39,114 nt of DNA from Agrobacterium tumefaciens (GTDB lineage: Bacteria > Pseudomonadota > Alphaproteobacteria > Rhizobiales > Rhizobiaceae). Shown here one piece after another: positions 17,729 through 26,497 of the stretch. The notes under the pieces are model-generated. The model worked only from the letters and a program-made list of their open reading frames with translations, was not told the origin of the DNA and made no database searches. How positions within the stretch are numbered: position 1 is the first letter of the stretch; the number at the start of each line of letters is the position of its first letter. A program made the position numbers and the translations under genes. The stretch spans positions 1 to 39,114 of the forward strand of contig NZ_JXQV01000027.1 in the NCBI RefSeq assembly GCF_000834635.1. The letters run 5' to 3'.

Positions 17729-18664
17729 CTAGAAAATAATAGTCAAGAAATTTCCTGTCCGTTTGATCTTCAACCCAAAAGCCTCGGCAAACTGATCGAG
17801 AGCGAGAGGGCCATCAGATAGGTTGAAGGACCCCGTTATTCGCCTTGTTTTCGAACCGGAATTCAGTGTGACAACGCGACCGGGCACGTAACGCACAATT
17901 TGATCTATCACCTCCAAAAGGGGGCGATCGTCAAAAACAAGTCGCCCATCACGCCATGGTGTCCGCACTTCTTCAGGAACTAGCTCAGATGAGCCAATTC
18001 CCGCATCATCAAGTAAGACCCGGTTTCCCGTTTCAATGACGCGTGTATTTCCAGACGCATTTGACATAACGACCACCTTACTTTCGGTCACTGTCACCTC
18101 AATTGCTCGCTCCAGGAGGTTGACATCAAATGCTGTCCCGACTGCAGTCACCGTACCTTGGGGGGTCAAGACTTCAAATGCTCGGAGAGTATCGGAAGGA
18201 GTTACCTCGAAAAATGCTTCGCCTTTCAACACTTCAATCTGTCTTTTGTCCTGGGAAAAATGAATAGCAACGGCCGTATCAGAATTGAGGTGGACTGTTG
18301 AGCCATCCGGTAACCGCTGCGTTGCGGTCTCACCTTTCGCGGTAACCCAATCTGCCTTCAACCTGATCGGTAGATCGCTCAACGCGACCACGCCACCTGA
18401 GAGCAAAACAAGAAACAAAATTACCACAGTTTTGGCTGGGCTGCCGCCTCGGCGAAACGCCTTCTTTGTGAACTCTGGCGAAGTTGCAAGCGCGACATGT
18501 GTTTGCTCAAGAACGGCTGAAAACCTGTCGTAAGCCTGCCGATGGGCAGGATCGGCGTTTATCCATCGATGAAACTGCTCAATCTCGGCTTTGTTGGGTG
18601 TCTCAGATAGACAGATTGCCCAATCGATGGCCTCCTTTTGGATGCGCTTGCTACTGGTTGTCAT
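17729..18664 (-). CDS. FecR-like anti-sigma/sigma regulator
   Basis: Single-pass inner membrane protein that passes the receptor signal to the ECF sigma factor. From ATG 18664 it has 311 aa; a GTG at 18709 would add 15 residues and has a slightly better ribosome site (AGAGA). The cytoplasmic domain (about 5-60; KEAIDWAICLSETPN ... HRWINADPAHRQAYDRF) is the DUF4880 sigma-binding part, followed by a membrane helix (VVILFLVLLSGGVVALS, about 75-92), then the FecR domain (WVTAKGETATQRLPDGSTVHLNSD...). The C-terminus resembles an STN fold (GSFNLSDGPLALDQFAEAFG), as in FecR partners. It lies between its sigma factor and receptor genes in one operon-like array. Confidence 0.9.
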   Translation of the reverse strand: MTTSSKRIQKEAIDWAICLSETPNKAEIEQFHRWINADPAHRQAYDRFSAVLEQTHVALATSPEFTKKAFRRGGSPAKTVVILFLVLLSGGVVALSDLPIRLKADWVTAKGETATQRLPDGSTVHLNSDTAVAIHFSQDKRQIEVLKGEAFFEVTPSDTLRAFEVLTPQGTVTAVGTAFDVNLLERAIEVTVTESKVVVMSNASGNTRVIETGNRVLLDDAGIGSSELVPEEVRTPWRDGRLVFDDRPLLEVIDQIVRYVPGRVVTLNSGSKTRRITGSFNLSDGPLALDQFAEAFGLKIKRTGNFLTIIF

Positions 18665-18718
18665 GAGTTCGATTTTTCCGCAGGTATGGTTTGGGCGAAG
18701 AGGATCCACTAAGTTTCT

Positions 18719-19267
18719 CTATTCAAACTTGTCTAATGCTTCCACGCACCGCAAGAGAGCATGATGCAGATGCCGGTCTACGGAACCTCTTGTGATACGC
18801 AAGGCCGTTGCGATTTCGTCACGTGACATGCCCCCTACCCGGTGTGCGATAAAAACTCTGCGGCGCACTGGCGGCAGTGCCAAGATAGCCTTGCGCAGGA
18901 CGCCGAGTCGCTTGCGAATATCAAGATCGTACCCAAACTCAGGATGTGCTGGAATTGCCTGCGCGAATTGATCCAACTGAGCGAACAGGCGCCCCTCGAA
19001 GGCCGCGCGTTTCATTCGGTCAAAGCCAAGATTAACAGCTGCTTTGATCAAAAAGCCTTTAATGGTTCTCTTGTCACAAAGGACTTCAGGTTTACAAGCG
19101 AGCTTGATGTAGAGGTCATGGACAACATCGTGCGAGGAGCTTGCGTCTACCCCCTTCCGCGCGACAGCTTGGACGACATCTTTGTAAAAGTCCTCAATCG
19201 ACGTGTCCAACAGCAACTTGTCATCCGTTGGTTCCGAGGAAGCGTTCGGTGCAGGGTGCGCGCTCAT
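18719..19267 (-). CDS. ECF-family RNA polymerase sigma factor (FecI type)
   Basis: Product of 182 aa from ATG 19267. Region 2 spans about residues 25-90 (EDFYKDVVQAVARKG ... HDVVHDLYIKLA) and region 4 spans about 125-178, ending in a helix-turn-helix (GMSRDEIATALRITRGSVDRHLHHALLRCVEAL). FecI-group sigma factors of this length direct transcription of the neighbouring TonB-dependent receptor when released by FecR. Gene order sigma, FecR, receptor on one strand is the standard iron-starvation cell-surface signalling layout. No IRO or Irr box was found by eye in the 90 bases upstream, so iron control of this gene, if present, uses a site I could not see. Confidence 0.92.
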   Translation of the reverse strand: MSAHPAPNASSEPTDDKLLLDTSIEDFYKDVVQAVARKGVDASSSHDVVHDLYIKLACKPEVLCDKRTIKGFLIKAAVNLGFDRMKRAAFEGRLFAQLDQFAQAIPAHPEFGYDLDIRKRLGVLRKAILALPPVRRRVFIAHRVGGMSRDEIATALRITRGSVDRHLHHALLRCVEALDKFE

Positions 19268-19953
19268 CTAAGTTCTCAGCAAAAAATTCAAAGATCTGCT
19301 CAATCAGCGAACGCCGCTACCTTAGTAAAGACAACTGACGCCGCATATGAGTTTCGAGGTGCTTGAAGAGCTGGCGCCGAATTTGGCGAACGAGAACCTC
19401 GGCACAGGCATTGCTACTTGCGAGCACAAAGTGGAGCTGCAGCGCCAAACCAGTTGAAAATCTCATCGCAATGGCTTTCTCGATATTAAGAATTTTCCGT
19501 TCATTAGTGCTGTAATACCGAATTTATCCAGCTTAAAAAGAGGAATTTTGCGTATGGGTCCGGCGCAATATAGCGGTGAACAGTATTGATTCATCCAATG
19601 TATTCCGATGGCGCGAAACACGCATTTTCTCTTGTTGATGAGCAAAAAATGCTCACCAATATTTAGTTGATTAATCTCAGGCTCAACGGTCTTTTTATTC
19701 AAAAGGTTGAGATTGGGGGCCATGAGGTAAGTCGCGACTTCCAACTGATTCGGAAATACGCGGCTGATTTCACTGCTGATGGGGACATGACGCCCCACCC
19801 GTTTCTGCCTGGTGCCAAACTGGCGTTTTCCCAGAGCTGACCTCACCAGGCACGACCTCCCAATCGTCCTAAGCAGAATGATTTTGCTAACCGGCTCGTC
19901 ATTTATCTCCGAACGCGACCACTTTTGCCGGTGGTGCGACAGAAAGGTTCGTC
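19268..19953. other. Long intergenic region between divergent iron-signalling and chemotaxis operons
   Basis: About 690 bases between the minus-strand sigma gene and the plus-strand chemoreceptor gene. A minus-strand frame at 19463-19846 (127 codons) has no ribosome site or recognisable motif. A 36-codon frame near 19347 is equally unsupported. Both promoters should lie here, but none could be assigned with confidence. Confidence 0.4.
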
Positions 19954-21882
19954 GTGCAGAATATATCTATCACTGGAAAATTCTTTGCTGTTTTTGCGAT
20001 TTTTGGCGTCTTTGCTTTGGGCGTCGCGAGCTACTCAGCCTTTCAAATGAAGGCGATTACCAGCTCATATAGCGACTTAATAACGATCGATAACGAAGGC
20101 GCACTGTCGGTTCAAGGAGCGAACAGGTCGCTACAGGTTGGCCGTGCAGCCATGGCAGACCTGATGATTGCATTCACTGAGGAGGCAATTGCTCGAGCCA
20201 CCGCCGAGGTAAACACCAGCCGAAACACTTTTGTCGATTACATGGACAGGGCGATCAGCTTGATGCCGTCAAACCTTCGTCTGGCTCAGTTAAAAAGTGA
20301 AGGCCTTTCTGCATACGACAAAGCGTGTACGCGGGCCATTGCTCTTGGGAGTATCGCTTCAAATGTTGAGCAGGCACTGGCATCCCAAAAGGTATTTGGA
20401 GAACAATGCCAGCCAGTCTTCGCGGTCGTCGGCGAGAAATTTGTAGCCGAAGCTCGTGCTATCGCAGATCATAATGAATCAGAAAGCGTAAGGCTCACAG
20501 CGACTAGCAATTTCACAGCGATATGGTCTTTGGTCGGTGTCATTGGCGGCTTCATCTTAGTGATGGGTGTTGGTTTTTTTGCAATCCGTTCGTGGCTCGT
20601 GAGCCCAATCCGACAACTCGCAGAAACAATGGTGACTTTGGCAAGTGGTAATTTCTCATCAAGTGTGATGGGGACCTCGCGTCGTGACGAGGTCGGCACC
20701 ATGGCGAAAGCCGTTCAGGTTTTCAAAGAGAAAGGCATTGAAGCTCAAGCTCTGGCAACTGAAGCGGAAACCATGAGAAATGCAGCCGAGTCGCTACGAC
20801 AGGACAACGCGATGGCAGAAGCTATAAGAGCCAGAGCCATGTCTGACGCAACCTCCGGACTTGGCAAGGGCTTGAAACGCCTTGCGAGCGGAGATCTTAG
20901 TTTTCAGCTTACCGAACCTTTTGCTTCAGAATTCGAAATACTACGGGCGGATTACAATGCCGCCGTCGAACAGCTGTCTGAAACTTTGAGAGCTGTTACC
21001 GCTGCCACCGGTGCCATTGATAATGGTAGCCGTGAAATTAGTGCCAGTGCCGACGATTTGTCCAAGCGAACTGAGCAACAAGCAGCATCGCTTGAAGAAA
21101 CTGCCGCCGCACTTGATCAGATTACGGCTAATGTCGCGAATTCATCCAAGCGAGCCGATGAGGCCCGTCAGATCGCCATACTAGCGAATGAAAGTGCCGT
21201 TCAATCTGGAATGGTTGTTGCCAGCGCTGTCGATGCTATGGGAAAAATCGAGCGCTCGTCGAACGAGGTTGCCAACATCATTGGGGTGATCGACGAAATC
21301 GCCTTTCAAACAAACCTTCTCGCGCTTAACGCAGGAGTAGAGGCCGCTCGTGCTGGCGACGCAGGTAAGGGCTTTGCCGTTGTTGCACAGGAAGTGAGGG
21401 AGCTTGCACAGCGTTCTGCTCAGGCGGCAAAGGAAATCAAGGATTTGATCCGGACTTCTTCGGTGGAAGTACAATCTGGTGTCAAGCTTGTCAGTGATAC
21501 CGGGGCGGCCCTTACGGCAATTGAAAGCTATATTGTAACCGTCAACCAGCATATGGACGCGATTGCGATATCAGCAAAAGAACAGGCTGTCGGTCTTGGC
21601 GAGGTCAATACTGCCGTAAACCAAATGGACCAAGTCACTCAAAAGAACGCCGCTATGGTTGAAGAGACAAATGCCGCTGGTGCAAGCCTTGCAAGTGAGA
21701 GTGGCAAACTACGTCAGCTTGTTTCTCAGTTTCAACTTGATTCACCCCAGCATGTCGACACAATCGCGGTGACTCAAACTCTAAGTCGTTCAGCGGAGTC
21801 TTCAGTGCGTCACTTGACCGGCACACTTGCTAAAGCCTTTACAGGCAACGCTGCGGTCAAAGAGAGCTGGGAGGGCTTTTGA
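19954..21882 (+). CDS. Transmembrane methyl-accepting chemotaxis protein
   Basis: Product of 642 aa from GTG 19954 with AAAGG six bases upstream. Membrane helix 1 (about 9-30), a periplasmic helical sensor (about 31-190) without recognisable ligand motif, helix 2 (about 192-214), HAMP ([23 protein letters not shown]), a second HAMP-like segment ([18 protein letters not shown]), then the signalling domain with hairpin tip [36 protein letters not shown]. The last five residues, SWEGF, fit the xWxxF pentapeptide tether that recruits CheR and CheB, so it is probably a major, self-adapting receptor. It is followed with a one-base stop/start overlap by a CheW-like gene, so the two are co-translated. 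Confidence 0.94.
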   Translation: MQNISITGKFFAVFAIFGVFALGVASYSAFQMKAITSSYSDLITIDNEGALSVQGANRSLQVGRAAMADLMIAFTEEAIARATAEVNTSRNTFVDYMDRAISLMPSNLRLAQLKSEGLSAYDKACTRAIALGSIASNVEQALASQKVFGEQCQPVFAVVGEKFVAEARAIADHNESESVRLTATSNFTAIWSLVGVIGGFILVMGVGFFAIRSWLVSPIRQLAETMVTLASGNFSSSVMGTSRRDEVGTMAKAVQVFKEKGIEAQALATEAETMRNAAESLRQDNAMAEAIRARAMSDATSGLGKGLKRLASGDLSFQLTEPFASEFEILRADYNAAVEQLSETLRAVTAATGAIDNGSREISASADDLSKRTEQQAASLEETAAALDQITANVANSSKRADEARQIAILANESAVQSGMVVASAVDAMGKIERSSNEVANIIGVIDEIAFQTNLLALNAGVEAARAGDAGKGFAVVAQEVRELAQRSAQAAKEIKDLIRTSSVEVQSGVKLVSDTGAALTAIESYIVTVNQHMDAIAISAKEQAVGLGEVNTAVNQMDQVTQKNAAMVEETNAAGASLASESGKLRQLVSQFQLDSPQHVDTIAVTQTLSRSAESSVRHLTGTLAKAFTGNAAVKESWEGF

Positions 21883-22367
21883 TGTATGGCTCAGCCAACA
21901 CAGTCAAATCAGTTGAGATGCTCGAAATAATCGCCTTTTGTCTAGACGATCTTGAGTTCTGCTTCCGCACGACAGCCATCCGCGAAATTCGCGGATGGGG
22001 CCCGGCGACGCCAATTCCCCATGTCCCCGCGGCGATCTCGGGCGTAATGAACCTTCGTGGCACAGTGATACCAATTATTGATCTCGCTAGAAAACTGGGA
22101 ATGAAAAGCAACAAGCCCAACGAGCGTAGCGCGATCGTGGTGGCGGAAGTGCATGGAGTGGCATTTGGCCTAGTGGTCGATCGTGTCTCTGATATCTTGA
22201 CGGTGCGTGTTGACCAAATTCAACCTGTTCCAACGCTCAGTGTCTCCGACAGCGACGAATATGCGGAAGGTATTATTGTTTCACCCCAGGGCATGATCTG
22301 TTTTCTTAACTTGGAGCGAATGTTCAGAAATACCGACGTGAACGCAGTGAGCATGCTCGTAAATTAA
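21882..22367 (+). CDS. CheW-like chemotaxis coupling protein
   Basis: Product of 161 aa; ATG 21882 overlaps the last base of the chemoreceptor stop codon (TGATG). CheW couples receptors to CheA. Typical CheW landmarks are visible: a first strand EIIAFCLDDLEFCF, the IREIRGWGPATPIPHVPAAISGVMNLRGTVIPIIDLARKLG core, and GLVVDRVSDILTV. Direct coupling to one receptor suggests a dedicated adaptor for it rather than the general CheW. No CheA, CheR or CheB gene is present in this window. Confidence 0.93.
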   Translation: MYGSANTVKSVEMLEIIAFCLDDLEFCFRTTAIREIRGWGPATPIPHVPAAISGVMNLRGTVIPIIDLARKLGMKSNKPNERSAIVVAEVHGVAFGLVVDRVSDILTVRVDQIQPVPTLSVSDSDEYAEGIIVSPQGMICFLNLERMFRNTDVNAVSMLVN

Positions 22368-22407
22368 CGCCATCGCCTACTATACGCGCTGACAAGGATG
22401 TCGCAAC

Positions 22408-23436
22408 TTGACGAAAATTAAAAGCCGCGCTGACCAGGAAGCTGATATTCGGAGGATGTTGCACAGCCAGATTATCTTTGGGGTTGGCATTTGTGCCCTG
22501 ATCACCAGTTCCCTCCTGAACCCCTACCTAGTGTCGTGGCCTACTGTATCATTTGTGGCAATTGCAGTTCTAATCACTTTAGTTTGGGCCGCAATGTTCC
22601 TACTGAGTGACCTCGTTTTGCTGAGGGTGTTAAGTTTTGCCTATATAGCACTCGCTAGCTTGGGCTTTCGTTTGCAGACCGACGCGATGGGAGATATCGG
22701 CTATTTCTGGGTGGCCCTAGTGTTGGCCGAGATTATCTTCGCGACCATTTTTGCTTTCAACCGCAAGAGGGAATATTTGTTTGGTTGTTTGATCGCGATT
22801 TGCTGCATGTTGATTGGGCAGCCTCCATCTTATTTCACCGCAGTATCAAGCTTACTTTTGAGTCTTGGTATTATAGCAGCGGTGGTGATTGGACTATGCC
22901 TCAATCAGGGTGCTATGAAATGCATCCGAGAGATTTACGCAACGCGCGAGCGGTTCCGCGTGATGTCGAATACGGATCCTTTAACGGGACTAAGGAATAG
23001 ACGCTCATTTTTGGAGTGCTTGGACACAGCCTTGCAAAAAACAGCTTCTCGATCGGTCTATTTTGCAATGATCGATATCGATGATTTTAAACAAGTGAAC
23101 GACGAGTTTGGGCACGACACGGGCGACAGTCTACTCTGTAAATTTGCTTCGCTTGCAATAGAATGTCTGCCTGACGGCACAGAGATTGGTCGGCTTGGGG
23201 GAGAGGAATTTGGCATCTTGCTCGAGTGCAAATCAGTCACTGAAGCTTATTCCAGGCTCCAATCTCTTTTATTCCTAAGCCAACAAACGGAAGATGGCTC
23301 CCTATCTTTTAGTTTCAGCGCCGGGCTGGTTGGCGTGTCAGTGACAGATAACGTCTCTACGGTTTTGAAGCGGGCCGACGTCGGGTTGTATTCGGCCAAA
23401 CGAAGCGGCAAGAGCAAAATTGATTGGTGTGAATGA
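22408..23436 (+). CDS. Membrane-bound diguanylate cyclase (GGDEF)
   Basis: Product of 342 aa that should make cyclic di-GMP from two GTP. Start is TTG 22408 with AAGGA about nine bases upstream. About six membrane helices (residues 20-165) form a small sensor with no named domain; the GGDEF domain spans about 185-340, with NTDPLTGLRNRR, metal-binding Asp223 in MIDIDDFKQVND, and active-site GGEEF at 264-268. The inhibitory I-site RxxD expected nine residues before the GGEEF is absent (PDGT instead), so product inhibition is probably weak. It lies 40 bases after the CheW-like gene on the same strand and may be co-expressed with the receptor, linking the same stimulus to motility and surface life. 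Confidence 0.92.
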   Translation: MTKIKSRADQEADIRRMLHSQIIFGVGICALITSSLLNPYLVSWPTVSFVAIAVLITLVWAAMFLLSDLVLLRVLSFAYIALASLGFRLQTDAMGDIGYFWVALVLAEIIFATIFAFNRKREYLFGCLIAICCMLIGQPPSYFTAVSSLLLSLGIIAAVVIGLCLNQGAMKCIREIYATRERFRVMSNTDPLTGLRNRRSFLECLDTALQKTASRSVYFAMIDIDDFKQVNDEFGHDTGDSLLCKFASLAIECLPDGTEIGRLGGEEFGILLECKSVTEAYSRLQSLLFLSQQTEDGSLSFSFSAGLVGVSVTDNVSTVLKRADVGLYSAKRSGKSKIDWCE

Positions 23437-24738
23437 TGCCTGTGGTATGTGGTGAACTTTCGCGTCAACGGTTCTAGCCACACAAACCGCTGACGTATTG
23501 ACTAGGCACATAAACGCGGGCAGTACATCGCTCCGATGCGCATTTACTGGCCTTGCACGGTTGAACCGTGGTCGGAGGGGATGAAGGCAGTCGAGGTCAC
23601 GGCTCCGGCAAGCCGCATGGTGCGCCCTCCGCATTGGCTAGTTTGCTGGGGAAGTCCGTGCGGGCAAGGGCACCGCGCGATTCCTTACCCAGCGACGTGA
23701 AGACGGCGATCAGTAAGGCAACAATGGCAGGATCGGAGGACGGCCCGTTGCCTTCGACAAAGGGCAGCAGGCTGGCATCGCGCAGCACGCCGAGATGGCG
23801 GGATACGATTGGCCGAACGGCGGATATGTCGGCAGCCGGCGGAAGTGCTGCATTTGACCTCGTCACGGAAGCACCAGCCGGAGCCTCGGGAATATTCTGT
23901 GCCGCCAAAACTTGCGAACCCGCTCCTCCTTACCGACACCGAGACACTACCTCCGCTTGAGCAAGTAGAAAGTTTCCCCGTAGACGCCACCAGGCCTTCC
24001 TGCACGTGGTTGAGGAGATGATCATCAACATAGCTGGCGACACATGCATTCGTAAGGGCAGACGAAGGCGCGCTTTGGGTACGACAAGCCTCGTGGGCAA
24101 AGTGAGTCCCCAGGGACTGCGGTATAGATTATAAGATACAGTCAGTAATTTAGAAGACATTGTCTGAGACGTGGTGGGTTCAGACTCGTTCAATGCAAAA
24201 ACGTTTGTCCGGTCAGCCCCCTGTAACCCAACGGGGAAATGGTCCCGTTAAGCCGCTTGACAAGCCTGATGTAAAGCTCAACGGCTTGAAGTCTGTCTGG
24301 GTAGGATACATGAATTACCTCCTAGTCGTCCAAGTCTTCGTCCGCATCCCCTTAACTCATTTACCGGCTGGGTTCTACGTGGGAACCAACAGTTTGTGAT
24401 TTTACGGGTTGCCGGCCTAACCCTTCTCGTTTTCGCAATATTTGCGTCTACGCAGCTGAATTTATATTCTTTCTGCTCACGGCGAAGCCTTATGAGCACT
24501 TTGTACCCATTTCTTTTTTTCAAGATTAGGTTCGGGTCAATCATAGATTATTTTTGCAGGGATAATCTTCTGCCTGAAGAGAATGCAATCCGCGAAGAAC
24601 GAGAGCTGAGAAGGATCTGCTGTGCTGATCTGCGCTGCGAACCTGCAGGGTTTGAAGTGACGTAAGCCTAGTGGCTCTTTGGGGTCGACCCTCAAGTCAA
24701 TCATTATTCACGTCAACAACTACACAGGGACCGGTTAG
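23437..24738. other. Long region without clear genes
   Basis: About 1.3 kb. The left part (23520-24010) is GC-rich and holds one possible gene remnant on the minus strand, listed separately. The right part (24060-24700) is AT-richer; open frames there have no ribosome sites and unusual composition. No tRNA, insertion sequence ends or clear terminator were found. The change of composition near 24050 suggests a junction of sequences of different origin. Confidence 0.4.
23597..23908 (-). pseudogene. Possible remnant of a small HTH-like gene
   Basis: Minus-strand frame of about 100 codons in GC-rich sequence. The segment ISAVRPIVSRHLGVLRDASLLPFVEGN, followed by a hydrophobic IVALLIAVFTSLG helix, has the rhythm of N-terminal helix-turn-helix domains in small alphaproteobacterial genes (RxxLxVLRDAGLLP). 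No good start or ribosome site is seen and the C-terminal part is short, so this is more likely a fragment than a working gene. Identification is weak. Confidence 0.25.
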
Positions 24739-25236
24739 ATGACGAGTAGAGTAGTTGAAAAAACATTGAACGAACTGCTGAACGGTGAACTGCGCGCGCA
24801 CCACGCGTATCTTCAGGCGGCCGCTTGGGCAGCCGAACGGAATCTCGATGGATGCTACAAGTTCCTTATTCGCCATGCCGCAGAGGAACTGGAGCACATG
24901 CACAGAATATTTGGCTTCCTAAATGATCTTGGCGCACCTGTAATCTTCTCTGAGTTGCCCGCGCCAAAAATCAATGCCAACGACCTACATGGCCTCTTTA
25001 CAATCGTTGCGAAACACGAGGCTCAAGTAACTGCAGCTATCAGTGCAGCTATGAACGTGGTCACGATCGAAAAAGATTATGCGACAATTTCGTTCCTTCA
25101 GTGGTTTGTTGACGAACAACACGAAGAAGACAGCCTGTGCCGCGCAATTCTGAGCAAGATCGAGCTTATTGGCGATACTCCAGGCGCCGCTTATCTGATC
25201 GATAAAGAAATTCAACAGCTCGCCGTGACGAGCTGA
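24739..25236 (+). CDS. Non-heme ferritin (FtnA-like)
   Basis: Iron-storage protein subunit of 165 aa, the same length as E. coli FtnA, that oxidises Fe(II) and stores Fe(III) in a 24-subunit shell. Ferroxidase and nearby ligands fall at the FtnA positions: Glu17, Glu50, His53 (AAEELEHMHR), Glu94 (KHEAQ), Gln127, Glu129 and Glu130 (EQHEE). The C-terminal YLIDKEIQQLA also matches. It is not a bacterioferritin: the chain lacks the methionine of the heme site and the length fits ferritin. Start ATG 24739 has AGGGA about nine bases upstream. It lies between the FecIR-receptor unit and the importer operon, in keeping with an iron-handling region. No IRO or Irr box was recognised upstream. Confidence 0.94.
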   Translation: MTSRVVEKTLNELLNGELRAHHAYLQAAAWAAERNLDGCYKFLIRHAAEELEHMHRIFGFLNDLGAPVIFSELPAPKINANDLHGLFTIVAKHEAQVTAAISAAMNVVTIEKDYATISFLQWFVDEQHEEDSLCRAILSKIELIGDTPGAAYLIDKEIQQLAVTS

Positions 25237-25596
25237 GAAAAGATACGCGGAAACGCTGGATTGTAATGCTTGCCTTGCTCTCTACTAAAAGAGGAGAGAA
25301 AGTGAGGTAAAGTGTCGTGAAAACAATCATGTAACCGGTTGCGCATCAGCAAACAGTTCGCCTCCCGCCTTGAGCTCAAAGGTTTAGGCTAGATCAAAAA
25401 TATTCTTCATTTTCACGCTGAGTTGCAGAGGCTTACAGCTCGGCGAGGCAGTAGCAACTAAGTAAAATGCCGTCATAGCTACGACTAACGTCGCCGCTTT
25501 TGCCTGTCCTAGATCTCACAGGGCTCTGAGAACAGCAACTCCGGAAAGAGAACACGGGACAGCTGCCTGATTAGGCTTCCCGACGAAAGAGGCAAT
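25237..25596. other. Intergenic, no gene recognised
   Basis: About 360 bases after the ferritin gene. A CTCTCT...AGAGGAGAG hairpin near 25277-25300 follows the ferritin stop codon but lacks a T-run. The right end supplies the AAAGAGG ribosome site for the exported protein gene at 25597. Confidence 0.4.
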
Positions 25597-26052
25597 ATGT
25601 CATACAAACCCGCTCGTAACAGCCACTGCTCTTGGATGACGTCAGCAATCTGCTTAGCTGCCATTCTTTTCCCTGTAACAACTTTTGCGGATGCTTTGCC
25701 TGTCCGATCGCAAAGAGAATGTCAGGATCCAGAGCCAGCAGAAACATTGGACGAAATGTTTGCAGCAATCTTCGGCTGCTGGACACCACCAGAAGGTAGC
25801 GCGGGCATGGGTGTTACACTCCAGTTCATTCTGCTTCGGGATGGAAATCTCAAGGGCAAGGTATTCGTCGCCTGGATCAAGCCGCAGGCCGATAGCCCGG
25901 CGCGTCAGGCGTTTGTCGAGTCAGCCATCGATGCCGTTCAACGGGCAACTCCTGTCCCACTGGGTGAAGCGCTACAAAAAACGGTTCCTGGCAGGGTGTT
26001 GAAACCGAAATTCAGCGTGGAAGATGCTCTGCAGCCCGTGCAGTCGCAATGA
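25597..26052 (+). CDS. Exported protein with TonB/TolA C-terminal-like domain
   Basis: Product of 151 aa with an AAAGAGG ribosome site. Signal peptide about residues 1-31 (SAICLAAILFPVTTFA then DALP). The mature part (about 55-145) has the pattern of TonB/TolA C-terminal domains: FGCWTPP, then LQFILLRDGNLKGKVFVAW, a helix RQAFVESAIDAVQRATPVPL, and a final strand VLKPKFSV. Unlike TonB it has no proline-rich spacer or retained N-terminal anchor, so it is a free periplasmic domain. Two cysteines (CQDPE and CWTPP) could form a disulfide. It may modulate TonB-dependent uptake next to the iron genes; that role is inferred from position and fold only. Confidence 0.7.
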   Translation: MSYKPARNSHCSWMTSAICLAAILFPVTTFADALPVRSQRECQDPEPAETLDEMFAAIFGCWTPPEGSAGMGVTLQFILLRDGNLKGKVFVAWIKPQADSPARQAFVESAIDAVQRATPVPLGEALQKTVPGRVLKPKFSVEDALQPVQSQ

Positions 26053-26177
26053 TCGATCAGCTTTTGCGGCCAACAGAGAACATGCACTGTATCGACAATC
26101 GCTTTCTCGTCCATTCCATCAGTATATTATTATTCACCTTCGACAGCCTTTGTTGAGTGTGTATCAAGAGAACGACC

Positions 26178-26261
26178 ATGGCGAAAAACATTTCCTACAT
26201 TCTAATGGCGCTTATCGGATTGGCATTTATCGTTTGGCAACTCGTGATGTTGTTCGGCTAA
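26178..26261 (+). CDS. 27-aa single-helix membrane peptide
   Basis: ATG 26178 to TAA 26261 encodes a 27-residue peptide starting MAKNISYILMALIG and ending MLFG: a short basic N-terminus and one uninterrupted hydrophobic helix of about 20 residues. AGAG lies eight bases upstream. It sits 126 bases after the TonB/TolA-like gene and 237 bases before the importer operon. Size and shape are those of known bacterial membrane microproteins that regulate transporters or sensors. Whether it is translated cannot be judged from one sequence. Confidence 0.5.
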   Translation: MAKNISYILMALIGLAFIVWQLVMLFG

Positions 26262-26440
26262 ATCTTCGCGAGGTTCAAAACAGCCAACACGCTTATCGAT
26301 AGTGCTGTTTCACCAGATTGTTCGAACGCTGCGGCTACCGTCACAAGTTACGGGTAAAAAATATTCACGGATATCCTTCATTCGCGATGAACGACTTGCT
26401 GAATTTTTCCCATAACCGCACAATTTTTCGGTTTTTTAAC

Positions 26441-26456
26441 TTGACTCTAAATATCA
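26441..26456 (+). promoter_or_regulatory. RirA-type IRO box overlapping a -35 region
   Basis: The sequence TGACTCTAAATATCA at 26442-26456 fits TGA-N9-TCA, the iron-responsive operator bound by the Rhizobiales repressor RirA. It overlaps TTGACT (26441-26446), a good -35 element for the importer operon; a -10-like TAACGA follows after 17 bases. Binding of iron-loaded RirA would block the promoter, so the operon should be induced by iron limitation. The 41 bases from here to the start codon leave room for a short leader. Confidence 0.6.
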
Positions 26457-26497
26457 TGTTATTTAACGATTAAGCTCACTCAAATGCAGGATATGCA

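Noticed and set aside
19463..19846. 127-codon minus-strand frame in the sigma/chemoreceptor intergenic region
   Set aside because: No ribosome site, no recognisable motif, and a composition following the local AT-rich bias; listed only as intergenic.
24160..24665. Two short plus-strand frames in the region before the ferritin gene
   Set aside because: No ribosome sites, no family resemblance, and skewed composition.
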